A stretch of DNA of 64,000 bases from JAXDBM01 sp963709485. GTDB lineage: Bacteria; Desulfobacterota; Syntrophia; Syntrophales; Fen-1087. Positions 25,152 to 34,182 of the stretch are shown here, one piece after another. The translations under genes and the position numbers were made by a program. Under the pieces are notes generated by a model that had not been told where the DNA came from, did no database searches, and saw only the letters and a program-made list of their open reading frames with translations. Each line of letters begins with the position of its first letter. Within the stretch, counting starts at the first letter, position 1. The stretch covers positions 62,001-126,000 of the forward strand of contig CAVPWE010000001.1 of NCBI GenBank assembly GCA_963709485.1, in the 5' to 3' direction.

Positions 25152-26421
25152 GTACAGCGGTTCATAAATTCGGTTACGTATTTACGCTGCGAGTCGTGCT
25201 GATGACAACTGCGCCAGCTTGATTTTGTTGATCAAAATGTTCAAATCGTTTCGGGTGAATTTCCATTCAAACGGTTTGGCGATCTGCTCGTAGTAGTGTT
25301 GGAAACCAATGATTCGTTCATTGAGCGTCTCTAAGGATGTGAAGTCGTTTGGAACAAGGGCCTTGCGTTGAAGGATTGAGAAATAGATTTCGATCTGATT
25401 CAACCAACTTGCATGCACAGGTGCGTGAACGAGCAAGAGATTGGGATAACGAGATTGCAATCTTTCCACAGAACGAGATCCGCGATGGGAAGAACCATTG
25501 TCCACAATCCAAAAAACGCGCCTTGCTGCGACATAGGGCGGTTGGCGCATTACGTCGTCAACGAGTCGATCGAAAGAAGCAATGCCACTTCTACGTTCGC
25601 ATCGACCGAACAATTTAGCGCGATGCACATCGAGAGCGGCAATATAAGCCCAAGCGCCACACCTGGCGTATTCATGTTCTACTTTCATCGGCCATCCCGG
25701 TTGAGCCGGATAGGTGGCATGACGACGACGGCGCGCCTGGATGCTGGTTTTCTCATCGGCAGACAAAACAAACTCATCCTCTTGGAGGGAGTGCCCTTCC
25801 CAAACCCTCTCATAGAGATCCAGGATTCGCCCGGCTTTCTCGGCAAATTGAGGATCACGGGGAAAAATCCAGGAGCGATACCGCCAAGGACGAATGGCAT
25901 CCTCATGAAGCCATCGCCAGATAGTGCTGTCACTGATCGTGGCTGCGAATCCCGATCCTCGAATCTCTCTGCCCAGATCGGCAACATTCCATCGAGAAAT
26001 CGGCACTTGATGAATCGCGGGCAGTTCACAGGCCAGTGCCTTAACCTGAACGATAATCTCCGGGGGGAAAAATCGGAGGACGTCCCGGACGTGGTCGTTC
26101 ATCAAGCCCAAGGAGGCGTTCTTCAAAGAAACGTTTTCGCCACATGCTGACAACTTTGCGGGGTGCATCCAGTCGGTTGGCAATCTCATCATTGCTGAGC
26201 CCCTGGGCGGCAAGGAGGATCATCCTGGCTCGCGAAACGATAAAATACGGTAGCGTATATTTGTTTGCGCGCGTGGTTAGTTCTCTCTGCTCTTCTTCCG
26301 TAAGGACGATTCCGTATGGGCTTTTCCTTGGCATATGCAACCTCCTGGATTGCATTGATGCCATAAATCTGTCTCGAAAGCAAGCTCATTATACGTAACT
26401 GTATTTATGAATTAGAGTACT
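25152..26421 (-). mobile_element. IS630-family insertion sequence, copy 1
   Basis: 1270 bp with imperfect terminal inverted repeats (GTACAGCGGTTCATAAATTC against GTACTCTAATTCATAAATAC on the other strand). It is flanked by TA on both sides, the usual IS630 target. It abuts an apparently identical second copy, with one TA between them. Confidence 0.9.
25182..26334 (-). CDS. IS630-family transposase in two overlapping frames, copy 1
   Basis: Frame A (26334 to 26041) starts MPRKSPYGIVLTEEEQREL behind AGGAGG and holds a helix-turn-helix (GLSNDEIANRLDAPRKVVSM). Frame B (to 25182) carries the DDE catalytic core: VLSADEKTSIQAR, FWIVDNGSSHRG and WLNQIEIYFSILQRKAL. They join in +1 fashion at ATTTTTCCCCCCGG near 26065, where RPPIFPP and LRFFPPEI overlap, giving about 383 residues if ribosomal or transcriptional slippage occurs there. 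Both copies have the same arrangement, so it is a property of the element. Confidence 0.85.
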
Positions 26422-26423
26422 TA

Positions 26424-27693
26424 GTACAGCGGTTCATAAATTCGGTTACGTATTTACGCTGCGAGTCGTGCTGATGACAACTGCGCCAGCTTGATTTTGT
26501 TGATCAAAATGTTCAAATCGTTTCGGGTGAATTTCCATTCAAACGGTTTGGCGATCTGCTCGTAGTAGTGTTGGAAACCAATGATTCGTTCATTGAGCGT
26601 CTCTAAGGATGTGAAGTCGTTTGGAACAAGGGCCTTGCGTTGAAGGATTGAGAAATAGATTTCGATCTGATTCAACCAACTTGCATGCACAGGTGCGTGA
26701 ACGAGCAAGAGATTGGGATAACGAGATTGCAATCTTTCCACAGAACGAGATCCGCGATGGGAAGAACCATTGTCCACAATCCAAAAAACGCGCCTTGCTG
26801 CGACATAGGGCGGTTGGCGCATTACGTCGTCAACGAGTCGATCGAAAGAAGCAATGCCACTTCTACGTTCGCATCGACCGAACAATTTAGCGCGATGCAC
26901 ATCGAGAGCGGCAATATAAGCCCAAGCGCCACACCTGGCGTATTCATGTTCTACTTTCATCGGCCATCCCGGTTGAGCCGGATAGGTGGCATGACGACGA
27001 CGGCGCGCCTGGATGCTGGTTTTCTCATCGGCAGACAAAACAAACTCATCCTCTTGGAGGGAGTGCCCTTCCCAAACCCTCTCATAGAGATCCAGGATTC
27101 GCCCGGCTTTCTCGGCAAATTGAGGATCACGGGGAAAAATCCAGGAGCGATACCGCCAAGGACGAATGGCATCCTCATGAAGCCATCGCCAGATAGTGCT
27201 GTCACTGATCGTGGCTGCGAATCCCGATCCTCGAATCTCTCTGCCCAGATCGGCAACATTCCATCGAGAAATCGGCACTTGATGAATCGCGGGCAGTTCA
27301 CAGGCCAGTGCCTTAACCTGAACGATAATCTCCGGGGGGAAAAATCGGAGGACGTCCCGGACGTGGTCGTTCATCAAGCCCAAGGAGGCGTTCTTCAAAG
27401 AAACGTTTTCGCCACATGCTGACAACTTTGCGGGGTGCATCCAGTCGGTTGGCAATCTCATCATTGCTGAGCCCCTGGGCGGCAAGGAGGATCATCCTGG
27501 CTCGCGAAACGATAAAATACGGTAGCGTATATTTGTTTGCGCGCGTGGTTAGTTCTCTCTGCTCTTCTTCCGTAAGGACGATTCCGTATGGGCTTTTCCT
27601 TGGCATATGCAACCTCCTGGATTGCATTGATGCCATAAATCTGTCTCGAAAGCAAGCTCATTATACGTAACTGTATTTATGAATTAGAGTACT
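26424..27693 (-). mobile_element. IS630-family insertion sequence, copy 2
   Basis: Same 1270-bp unit as copy 1 at a period of 1272 bp, with no difference seen. It is bounded by TA at 26422-26423 and 27694-27695. Confidence 0.9.
26454..27606 (-). CDS. IS630-family transposase in two overlapping frames, copy 2
   Basis: Identical to copy 1 in both frames: frame A from 27606 to 27313, frame B ending at 26454, slippage run near 27337. Both catalytic and DNA-binding parts are intact. Confidence 0.85.
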
Positions 27694-27865
27694 TAGTCTG
27701 ATGGGGTTGGCAGGTGTACGTAGATTCAAGAACTGAACCCGGTGGTTTTCATAACCTGTGATTGTCCCCATAGGCGTGTGTTCTTGATGAATTGGCAAAG
27801 GTAATATGAGGTAGGATATTCCGCCTGTGGAAAAGGAATTCCTAATCAAATGGAGGAATTATCTA

Positions 27866-28405
27866 ATGAACAAGAAAAGTATCGTATTTTTTGGAATGCT
27901 CATGGCAGCTCTACTGGCCGTACCACTCACAGTGAGCGCTGACTTGTTAGGCACCAGCGTGATTGGCACACCTCTTTTTCCGGATACCTCAACGCTTGGA
28001 GGAACTGGACATCAGGCAGGACCAATAACGGTAGGTGCGGGAATAGAATTCCCAGATGGAGTGATTCTATATTCAGGAAACATTGACATTACCGATAATC
28101 AAATCTTCTGGATTCCGACTATTTCGACAACATATTTGACCTCAACTTTTAACGGATTCTCGCTTCAATTCATCGGTGCGCCACCTATCACGAATGTCAT
28201 TCTCAATCCGGCAAGCCTGCTTTCAGCGACAAGCATATCATTTACGGCTGATACGGTCTTCCTGAACTTTTCGGGTCAAACAGCCAAGGCGAATGAAGCA
28301 GCCATCTTTGATGTGAATCCCGTTCCCGAACCTACCACCATGCTTCTTCTGGGGTTAGGGTTGATGGGACTGGCAGTGGTGAGGAGACAGATTAAGAATC
28401 TGTAA
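27866..28405 (+). CDS. PEP-CTERM exported protein
   Basis: 179 residues starting at ATG 27866 after TGGAGGA. The signal peptide is VFFGMLMAALLAVPLTVSA. The body (GTGHQAGPITVGAGIEFPDG) has no recognised domain. The end is PVPEPTTMLLLGLGLMGLAV plus VRRQIKNL, a PEP-CTERM signal with Thr after PEP. It lies downstream of the IS630 pair and no separate sigma-54 element is visible in 27737-27865, so it may have lost its promoter. Confidence 0.9.
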   Translation: MNKKSIVFFGMLMAALLAVPLTVSADLLGTSVIGTPLFPDTSTLGGTGHQAGPITVGAGIEFPDGVILYSGNIDITDNQIFWIPTISTTYLTSTFNGFSLQFIGAPPITNVILNPASLLSATSISFTADTVFLNFSGQTAKANEAAIFDVNPVPEPTTMLLLGLGLMGLAVVRRQIKNL

Positions 28406-28435
28406 CAACTTCTCAGAGAATATGAAAGGAGCATA

Positions 28436-29254
28436 ATGATGAGAAGCAAATTGAGTATTACATTCGTTAGTGCAATCTTTTTGATGGTACTCGCCATACC
28501 CACACACAGTGCTGCGTTGACCATCCCTGGAACTTCTGATCCCTGGTTGGCGGGTATGCCCAACGGGTCCTTGGACAATGTAGGCACTCCGGAACCTGCG
28601 GATGCAGCACCGACCTATTCTCCGGTCATGGTCACTGGCATTACCATCACGCCAGGAGTGATGCTTCAGTGGATGGCGACTGGCCAAGTGGGCCATCCAG
28701 GTGATGTTGCAGGTCCCGATGGCGCTTCGTCCTACATTACGTCCCACACAGTCGGTGCGAACAATGGAATTTCGGATATCCTTGCCCCGATTGATTCACT
28801 CCTGGGAGTATTTCTCGGACCAAATCAACCTAACCTCAGTTCGGCGCCGGGGCAACTGGATTTCTCGTCCGCGGCCAATCGGGACTATCTCACCCTGAAC
28901 CCGCAATTGCAGCAGGTGTTCTTCATGGGTGATGGCTTTACGAGTGGATTTCTCGCGCAGACGATCATTGCACCTGCGGGAGCGACGCGGCTTTACCTTG
29001 GCACAATGGATGGCTACGGGTGGGCAAACAATATCGGGGCATTCGAGATCACCATGTCAGCAGTCCCCGAACCCTCCACCATGCTTCTTCTTAGCCTTGG
29101 TCTGATAGGATTGGCAGGGGTGCGGAGGTTCAAGAACTATCCTCAGATAAAACTGGTACAGAAAAGGGGGAAGGATTATGAAAAAGTCTTTTTCTTTTTT
29201 ATTTGTTACAACTTTAATCCTCGTCAGTCAGGCCTTTGCTGCTCCTGTTCTTGA
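28436..29254 (+). CDS. PEP-CTERM exported protein with an extra C-terminal extension
   Basis: 272 residues; ATG 28436 follows AAAGGA. The signal peptide (ITFVSAIFLMVLAIPTHSAA) leads to a body with regions such as GTSDPWLAGMPNGSLDNVG. The sorting signal AVPEPSTMLLLSLGLIGLAG plus VRRFKN is followed not by a stop but by 35 more residues (YPQIKLVQKRGKDYEKVFFF onward). The last 77 bp overlap the next gene in another frame. PEP-CTERM signals normally end right after the basic cluster, so the stop codon was probably lost or a base is misread. Confidence 0.85.
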   Translation: MMRSKLSITFVSAIFLMVLAIPTHSAALTIPGTSDPWLAGMPNGSLDNVGTPEPADAAPTYSPVMVTGITITPGVMLQWMATGQVGHPGDVAGPDGASSYITSHTVGANNGISDILAPIDSLLGVFLGPNQPNLSSAPGQLDFSSAANRDYLTLNPQLQQVFFMGDGFTSGFLAQTIIAPAGATRLYLGTMDGYGWANNIGAFEITMSAVPEPSTMLLLSLGLIGLAGVRRFKNYPQIKLVQKRGKDYEKVFFFFICYNFNPRQSGLCCSCS

Positions 29255-29792
29255 TCAGTCGAATACAACTATCAATATGAACTCACCTCTTAAATTGAAT
29301 GCAGATGATAACAACGTTACTTTCCAACAGGAGGTCGTTGTTGGCATTACGGGTGAACTGGTCGGTGTCGAGTTATATCCTCTGCCATGGGAATATGGAA
29401 ATTCGTCTGGTAAAATATTTTTTTTCCTGAACAGGGGTTCAGGTTGGCAGACTGACCCCAATGATTATTCTTCCGATGTATTGTTCAGTTCTTTAGATAA
29501 TTGGGATTATATTGATGTATCAAGTGCTAATCTAACATTCAATGCGGGTGATCATTTTATGATTGGTTTTCAAGGAAAGAATCAGGGCATAGGACTTGCG
29601 GCGACAGACACAGATTCATATACTGCAGGTCAATTGTACTGTCAAGCTTATAGCATTTTGACTCCTGATGCGGACCTTGCTTTCAAGACATATGTTGAAA
29701 CTTCTTCTTCCGTCCCCGAACCCGCCACCATGCTTCTACTTGGCCTCGGTCTGATGGGATTGGTGGGGGTGAGGAGAAAGATTCAGAAATAA
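29178..29792 (+). CDS. PEP-CTERM exported protein
   Basis: 204 residues with signal peptide FSFLFVTTLILVSQAFAA and a GGGGGAAGG-type ribosome site. The body (VTFQQEVVVGITGELVGVEL, then a GSGWQTDPNDYSSDVLFSS region) resembles the choice-of-anchor modules common in PEP-CTERM proteins. SVPEPATMLLLGLGLMGLVG plus VRRKIQK is the sorting signal. It is the last gene of the cluster; the IS3-family element starts 64 bp after its stop. Confidence 0.9.
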   Translation: MKKSFSFLFVTTLILVSQAFAAPVLDQSNTTINMNSPLKLNADDNNVTFQQEVVVGITGELVGVELYPLPWEYGNSSGKIFFFLNRGSGWQTDPNDYSSDVLFSSLDNWDYIDVSSANLTFNAGDHFMIGFQGKNQGIGLAATDTDSYTAGQLYCQAYSILTPDADLAFKTYVETSSSVPEPATMLLLGLGLMGLVGVRRKIQK

Positions 29793-29918
29793 ATCCGGTT
29801 CATACAGACGGGTTGTTAACACCGAGGTTCTTACTTCGGGAGGGGAAGGCATAGGTGGTCTGGGTTCTTAGGACAGGAGACAGGGGTTTGTAAGTGGGAA
29901 AGCGCTCCTGGTTGATGG

Positions 29919-30731
29919 TCATGCCGCAGCCTGTCTCTGCGGCTGGTTGCTGAAGTAAACCATAGCCGGGGTCTTCCTGTCAAAGTTTTGATGCCACCGT
30001 TTTTCGTTGTAGAATGTGAAATAGGCGGCCAGCCCTTTCCTCACCTCCGCCATGGAGCCATAGCCTTTCAGGTAAATGTCTTCGTACTTGACGCTTTTCC
30101 ACAGCCGTTCGATAAAGACGTTGTCCATCCAGCGGCCCTTGCCGTCCATGCTGATCGCAATGCTTTTTGAGCGGAGCGTGCCGGTAAACGCCTCCGCGGT
30201 GAACTGGCTGCCCTGGTCCGTATTGAAGATCTCGGGACAACCGTACCTGCGGATCGCCTCCTCCAGGGCGTCCACGCAAAAGGAGCTGTCCAGGGTGTTG
30301 GACAAACGCCAGGCCAAAACCATCCGACTCACCCAGTCCATGACCGCCACCAGATAACAGAACCCCTTCGCCATGGGAATGTAGGTGATGTCGGCAACCC
30401 ACACATGGTTTGCCCGTGTGATCTCAAGGTCGCGGAGAAGGTAGGGAGGCGCCAACGAGAGCCTCGGCTTGACATACAGCGCCTCCATGCCCATCCGGCG
30501 CATCAGACGCCGCACCCGGTCACGACCCACGTCATACCCTTTGGCCCACAGCTCGTCGCGAATCTTGCGGCTTCCATAGAACGGGTATGCCAAATGGATC
30601 TCGTCGATCCGGCGCATCAGCTCCATCTCCTGCTCGCTCGGCGGAACCGGCTTATAGTAGATGCCGGATCGGCTCAACCCCAGTAGATTGCACTGCCGTG
30701 TCACGGGAAGTTGGTCCCCTTTGTCGATCAT
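29919..30731 (-). CDS. IS3-family transposase OrfB
   Basis: 270 residues from ATG 30731, which overlaps the OrfA stop as ATGA. The integrase core has its three acidic residues in VWVADITYIPM, FNTDQGSQFT and DNVFIERLWKSVKYEDIYL, with the usual HTH_21-like front (YPFYGSRKIRDELWAKG). OrfB is normally made as an OrfAB fusion by -1 slippage; the ATGA overlap also allows re-initiation. It appears intact. Confidence 0.92.
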   Translation of the reverse strand: MIDKGDQLPVTRQCNLLGLSRSGIYYKPVPPSEQEMELMRRIDEIHLAYPFYGSRKIRDELWAKGYDVGRDRVRRLMRRMGMEALYVKPRLSLAPPYLLRDLEITRANHVWVADITYIPMAKGFCYLVAVMDWVSRMVLAWRLSNTLDSSFCVDALEEAIRRYGCPEIFNTDQGSQFTAEAFTGTLRSKSIAISMDGKGRWMDNVFIERLWKSVKYEDIYLKGYGSMAEVRKGLAAYFTFYNEKRWHQNFDRKTPAMVYFSNQPQRQAAA

Positions 30732-31030
30732 CGCTTGGCGCTCGCATCGCCGATACGACCGAGCGCGCCGGATAAAAAATCGTTCTCCATCGACAACTGC
30801 CCGATCTTCGCGTGAAGATCCTTCACGCTCGGAACCGGCTCGGGCTTCCTTTCTCTGCTGAAAATGTCCGGGGCATGTTCCAGAAGCTGCTTCTTCCACT
30901 CCGCAATCTGGTTCGGATGCACCTGGTAACGCTGCGCAAGCTCAACGAGCGTCTGCTCTCCTTTCAAAGCGTCCAACGCCACCTTCGCCTTGAACGCCGG
31001 CGCGTGATTCCTTCTCGGTCTCTTACTCAT
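30728..31030 (-). CDS. IS3-family transposase OrfA
   Basis: 100 residues starting MSKRPRRNHAPAFKAKVALD behind AAGGAGGAGC. It has a helix-turn-helix (TLVELAQRYQVHPNQIAEWK) followed by a leucine-rich stretch (LHAKIGQLSMENDFLSGAL) typical of OrfA oligomerisation. It provides inverted-repeat recognition. Confidence 0.9.
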   Translation of the reverse strand: MSKRPRRNHAPAFKAKVALDALKGEQTLVELAQRYQVHPNQIAEWKKQLLEHAPDIFSRERKPEPVPSVKDLHAKIGQLSMENDFLSGALGRIGDASAKR

Positions 31031-31102
31031 ATGCTGCTCCTCCTTGGCATTCATTATAGAGCAGCTTCACCACTTATGCACCTGTCCAGTTTTGCCAGAC
31101 CA

Positions 31103-32255
31103 GCTCTCTCCCTGTCCCACCTGATTCCCGCCCGGTAGACGGGCCTTTATTTCCAATCTTTTCTGAAAAATATTGCCGCTGCCGCTTTGTAAGGTTGAAC
31201 GGTGAATGGGTGTCGCCGGGGGCCTTCCCGGAAGCATCCTTTCTACAAGTCAAGTGATACATTTACGGTAGGGATAAGGAGGCTCCATGCCCCCTATGTT
31301 TTGCTTTCCGGGTTGTGGGCGGGGGTGTCGGGAAAGAATTCTTTTCCTTGGGCTGGCTGGGTGAAATATAATGAATAACAATATCATTCAGTTACACAGC
31401 CCAACGTTGGGCTGTGAAGGGCCACAACACTCATTCCTTGCTCCACGGGACGGCTCTACCCACACCACCAGCGTTAAAATTTACTCGGGTAAGGGTAAGA
31501 CGAGGGGGTAAGGCGGATCGTCGCTTCCTGGTTGAAAAACCGCTGCTCAAAGTCAATGAAGTGGACAAAAATAAGGATGGCCTGAAGGTGCTAAGATCAG
31601 AACGGCGGAAGGCCGCCATCCGTGCAGAAGTGGAAGGCCGGCTCGTACCGGGAAGTCGCTACCGGTGAACGCCGGTATGATCAGCACCAGAAAAAGCACC
31701 TGTGCCCATGATGGGCAATTCAAGGAATCTGTCTTGTGATGATTTCCAAGATAGTTTCATCAGATAAAAAAAGGGAAGCAGCTGTGCTTCCCCGAACAGG
31801 AGGAAAAATGCTTGTACTTTTCTGGTAGGCCAATCATGCCCGTGAATTGGCCGACAAACCGTTTTCCTTTATAATTACTGAAAGCATTTCCCGTTCCAAA
31901 TCGTCTTTTTCAATGTAAGCATCTATATTGATTGATATTATAGCGAAGCGAAAACATGAATACAAAACATACTTTGAGGGAAAGCACGGCAGAAAATGTC
32001 GGTTAGGGAATGGCAATTAATCTATAAAGCATTAAAGATACAACTATTTATGATGGGATCGTCAATTTTTTTGGATAGACAGAATTGTCGAAAGCACGCC
32101 TGTAGTAGCCGAATAGGCGTGAAGGGGATTATAAAAAAATTGGCTATAGCGAAAAAAAAGTGATGAGAGCAAGAGTTGATCGGTTTGAAACAAATACCAT
32201 GATTTTAATCATGTAGGTTGGAAATAGGGTTGGAAATGGTTTTTCCAGAAAAATG
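31103..32255. other. 1.15-kb stretch without a supported gene
   Basis: Between the IS3 element and the tRNA genes. A short plus-strand frame (31414-31668) is Arg/Lys-rich and resembles nothing I know. An integrase would be expected here if 23129-32342 is an integrated element, but none is readable. Confidence 0.5.
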
Positions 32256-32291
32256 AACAGGGGCTTGAATGTTGATCTAAGCCCCTGTTTT
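32256..32291 (-). terminator. Terminator after the tRNA-Glu gene
   Basis: AACAGGGGCTT pairs with AAGCCCCTGTT (11 bp) around a 12-nt loop; on the minus strand it is followed by a T-rich stretch. Confidence 0.7.
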
Positions 32292-32297
32292 CATTGC

Positions 32298-32372
32298 TGG
32301 TAGTCCCACGGAGAGTTGAACTCCGGTTTCCGGCGTGAGAGGCCAGCGTCCTAACCACTAGACGATGGGACC
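32298..32372 (-). tRNA. tRNA-Glu (CTC anticodon)
   Basis: 75 nt with encoded CCA. The anticodon stem CTGGC/GCCGG closes loop CTCTCAC, giving CTC (reads GAG). The T-loop is GTTCAACTC. Its 3' 45 nt are duplicated at 23129-23173, marking it as the likely integration target. Confidence 0.93.
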
Positions 32373-32373
32373 A

Positions 32374-32447
32374 TGGCTGGGGGACAAGGATTCGAACCTC
32401 GGTAACAAGATCCAGAATCTTGCGTCCTACCGCTAGACGATCCCCCA
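32374..32447 (-). tRNA. tRNA-Gln (CTG anticodon)
   Basis: 74 nt with encoded CCA. The anticodon arm AAGATTCTGGATCTT gives anticodon CTG. It precedes tRNA-Glu by one base, so the two are one transcript. Confidence 0.93.
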
Positions 32448-32518
32448 AGCGTTCTGTCTTTAAAAAAGAGAAGGTTGTCTAATCGACAATCCCGAAAAAG
32501 TCAAGTTCAAAATCAAAT

Positions 32519-33931
32519 TCACGGGCGGGCCGATATGTATTGGACCGCCTGCCGGATGCGACGAACGACGCGCTCCTTCCCCAGTGTGACCATCACCTCG
32601 TCGATGCCGGGGCTCACCGCTTTGCCGGTCAGGGCGATCCGCAGGGGCTGTGCGATGACCTTGAGCTTGATCCCCCGCTCTTCGGCGTAGGCGCGCAGAA
32701 AACGCTCCATGCCGGCCTTTGTGTAGTCATCCAGCGCGGGAACCTTTTCCGCGATTGCCGTGAGGTGGTCTTTGACGTCGGCGAGGAGGAATTTCCGGGC
32801 CGCTTCCGGGTCGTAGGAAACCTGATCCTCAAAATAAAAGCGGCTGCTTTCCGCCAGTTCCACCAGGGTCTTGGACCGGGTCTTGAGGTTTGTGGCCACG
32901 TTGCCGATGAACGCATCGTCATCGGCCTCGACGCCGATCCTTTTCCAGAACGGCTTCGTCCTTTGCGCCAGCCGGCCGTCGGGGCATTCCTTGATGTAAT
33001 GCTGGTTCAGCCAGATCAGCTTTTCCGGGTTGAAGACGGCGGGCGATTTTCCCACGGTGTCGAGGGTGAAGAGGCGGACCAGTTCGTCCATGGAGAAGAT
33101 TTCCTGGTCTCCGTGCGACCAGCCGAGCCGGACCAGGTAGTTCACCAGGGCCTCGGGAAGGTAGCCCATCTCCTCGTAGGCCATGACGGATGTCGCCCCG
33201 TGGCGCTTGCTCAGGCGCGCCTTGTCCGCGCCCAGAATCATGGGGACATGGCCGAACAGGGGCGTCGCGTACCCGAGGGCCTCGTAAAGGAGGATCTGGC
33301 GGGGGGTGTTGTTGACATGGTCATCGCCGCGGATGACGTGGGTGATTCCCATTTCGGCATCATCGACGACGACGGCGAAATTGTAGGTCGGGTATCCGTC
33401 CGCCCGTTCGATCACCAGATCGTCCAGTTCCTCGTTCTGAAAGGAGATGGCTCCCTTGATCAGGTCGTTGACGATCGTGGCCCCCATTTCGGGGCCGCGG
33501 AAGCGGACGACGGTGCCATTCCCCTTCCGAAGGCCCCGGTCGCGGCAGGTGCCGTCATATTTCGGCTTTCTGCCTTCCGCAAGGGCCCTTTTTCGCTTGC
33601 TTTCCAGCTCCTCCGGCGTGCAGGTGCAGTAATAGGCCTTCCCCTCGTCGATGAGCTTGTTTACCATTTGACGATGGACTTCAACCCGTTCGGCCTGAAA
33701 GTACGGCCCCTCGTCCCAGGTCAGGCCCATCCAGGCCATGGCATCGAGGATCGCCCGGGTCGATTCTTCGGTGGAGCGGAGCTGATCGGTATCCTCTACC
33801 CTCAGGATGAACTTTCCGCCGTAATGCCTGGCGTAGAGCCAGTTGAACAGGGCCGTCCTTGCGCCGCCGATGTGAAGATATCCCGTGGGCGACGGGGCAA
33901 AACGCGTTCTTACCGTTGATTTTTCGGTCAT
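32519..33931 (-). CDS. gltX: Glutamyl-tRNA synthetase
   Basis: 470 residues. The class I HIGH region is RFAPSPTGYLHIGGARTALF at the N-terminus, and the KMSKS-like loop is KARLSKRHGATSV near residue 240. It charges tRNA-Glu in the cytoplasm. The start is ATG 33929-33931 (MTEKSTVRTRF); a longer frame upstream lacks family similarity. A four-Cys-type zinc site may sit in YYCTCTPEELE with the later CRDRG. It lies directly upstream of the tRNA-Gln/tRNA-Glu pair on the same strand. Confidence 0.97.
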   Translation of the reverse strand: MTEKSTVRTRFAPSPTGYLHIGGARTALFNWLYARHYGGKFILRVEDTDQLRSTEESTRAILDAMAWMGLTWDEGPYFQAERVEVHRQMVNKLIDEGKAYYCTCTPEELESKRKRALAEGRKPKYDGTCRDRGLRKGNGTVVRFRGPEMGATIVNDLIKGAISFQNEELDDLVIERADGYPTYNFAVVVDDAEMGITHVIRGDDHVNNTPRQILLYEALGYATPLFGHVPMILGADKARLSKRHGATSVMAYEEMGYLPEALVNYLVRLGWSHGDQEIFSMDELVRLFTLDTVGKSPAVFNPEKLIWLNQHYIKECPDGRLAQRTKPFWKRIGVEADDDAFIGNVATNLKTRSKTLVELAESSRFYFEDQVSYDPEAARKFLLADVKDHLTAIAEKVPALDDYTKAGMERFLRAYAEERGIKLKVIAQPLRIALTGKAVSPGIDEVMVTLGKERVVRRIRQAVQYISARP

Positions 33932-34087
33932 TTCGTCTACCTTGCGCCTGCGCTTTCGTTGATGCCCCTTATAGGTTGCGCGCGGGGCGTTTGTCAAGGT
34001 TCAAATCCCTCCCGCCGGCCCCTTTGGCCGGCATGTTCCTGCGAGGCGGCTCATGTATGCATGTTCCGGGATGTCTGTAAATTGTCC

Positions 34088-34116
34088 TTGACATCAGGAC
34101 TGATTTATAATTTACT
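34088..34116 (+). promoter_or_regulatory. Possible promoter of the yceD-rpmF-fab genes
   Basis: TTGACA at 34088 with TTTACT 17 bp later. It lies in the divergent gap after gltX. Confidence 0.3.
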
Positions 34117-34182
34117 TCCGTACTTTACATGAAGGTTCCGGAGGGGTTGAATCCCGTATAAAGACAATCGGGGAGGCGCCTT

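Larger units (their letters stand above)
24534..27736 (+). pseudogene. PEP-CTERM gene broken by a frameshift and by two IS630 elements
   Basis: The first 181 codons have a signal peptide (FILCVSFLFCFAFVSITVTH) and a beta-sandwich body (LLNDDFNSENGGIGWAGDYT). A base is missing near 25060; in the other frame the sequence continues GDNIGALLDNVKLTAAVPEP then ATMLLLGLS. At 25150 the IS630 pair interrupts the codons, and at 27694 the reading resumes with LMGLAGVRRFKN and stops at 27736. Without the insertion GGTCTTAGTCTG restores an unbroken PEP-CTERM helix. It lies 16 bp after the previous gene. The insertion would separate exosortase motif from the basic tail, so the sorting signal is destroyed. 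Confidence 0.88.
29856..31102 (-). mobile_element. IS3-family insertion sequence
   Basis: The ends read TGGTCTGG, six bases, then GGACAGG on both sides (29856 onward, and the complement ending at 31102), an inverted repeat of the TG...CA type typical of IS3. Length is about 1247 bp. No clear target duplication was found, so the ends carry some doubt. Confidence 0.75.
23129..32342. mobile_element. Putative integrated element at tRNA-Glu
   Basis: A 45-bp direct repeat bounds about 9.2 kb: 23129-23173 and 32298-32342, the latter being the 3' end of the intact tRNA-Glu. Orientation is right for site-specific integration into a tRNA 3' end, and terminator-like hairpins occur past both copies. The contents are AT-rich PEP-CTERM genes and three insertion sequences. 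No integrase or remnant of one is recognisable, so the element may be decayed, or the repeat may have another cause. Confidence 0.6.

Noticed and set aside
31328..31350. A GTGTCGGGAAAGAATTC sequence resembling the activator box
   Set aside because: The TTTACA half is missing and no sigma-54 element follows.
31414..31668. 84-codon plus-strand frame in the tRNA-proximal gap
   Set aside because: No recognisable similarity, poor ribosome site and Arg/Lys-rich composition; not strong enough to call a gene or an integrase remnant.
32540..33919. A 459-codon plus-strand frame
   Set aside because: Antisense to gltX, whose HIGH and KMSKS-type motifs identify the true strand.
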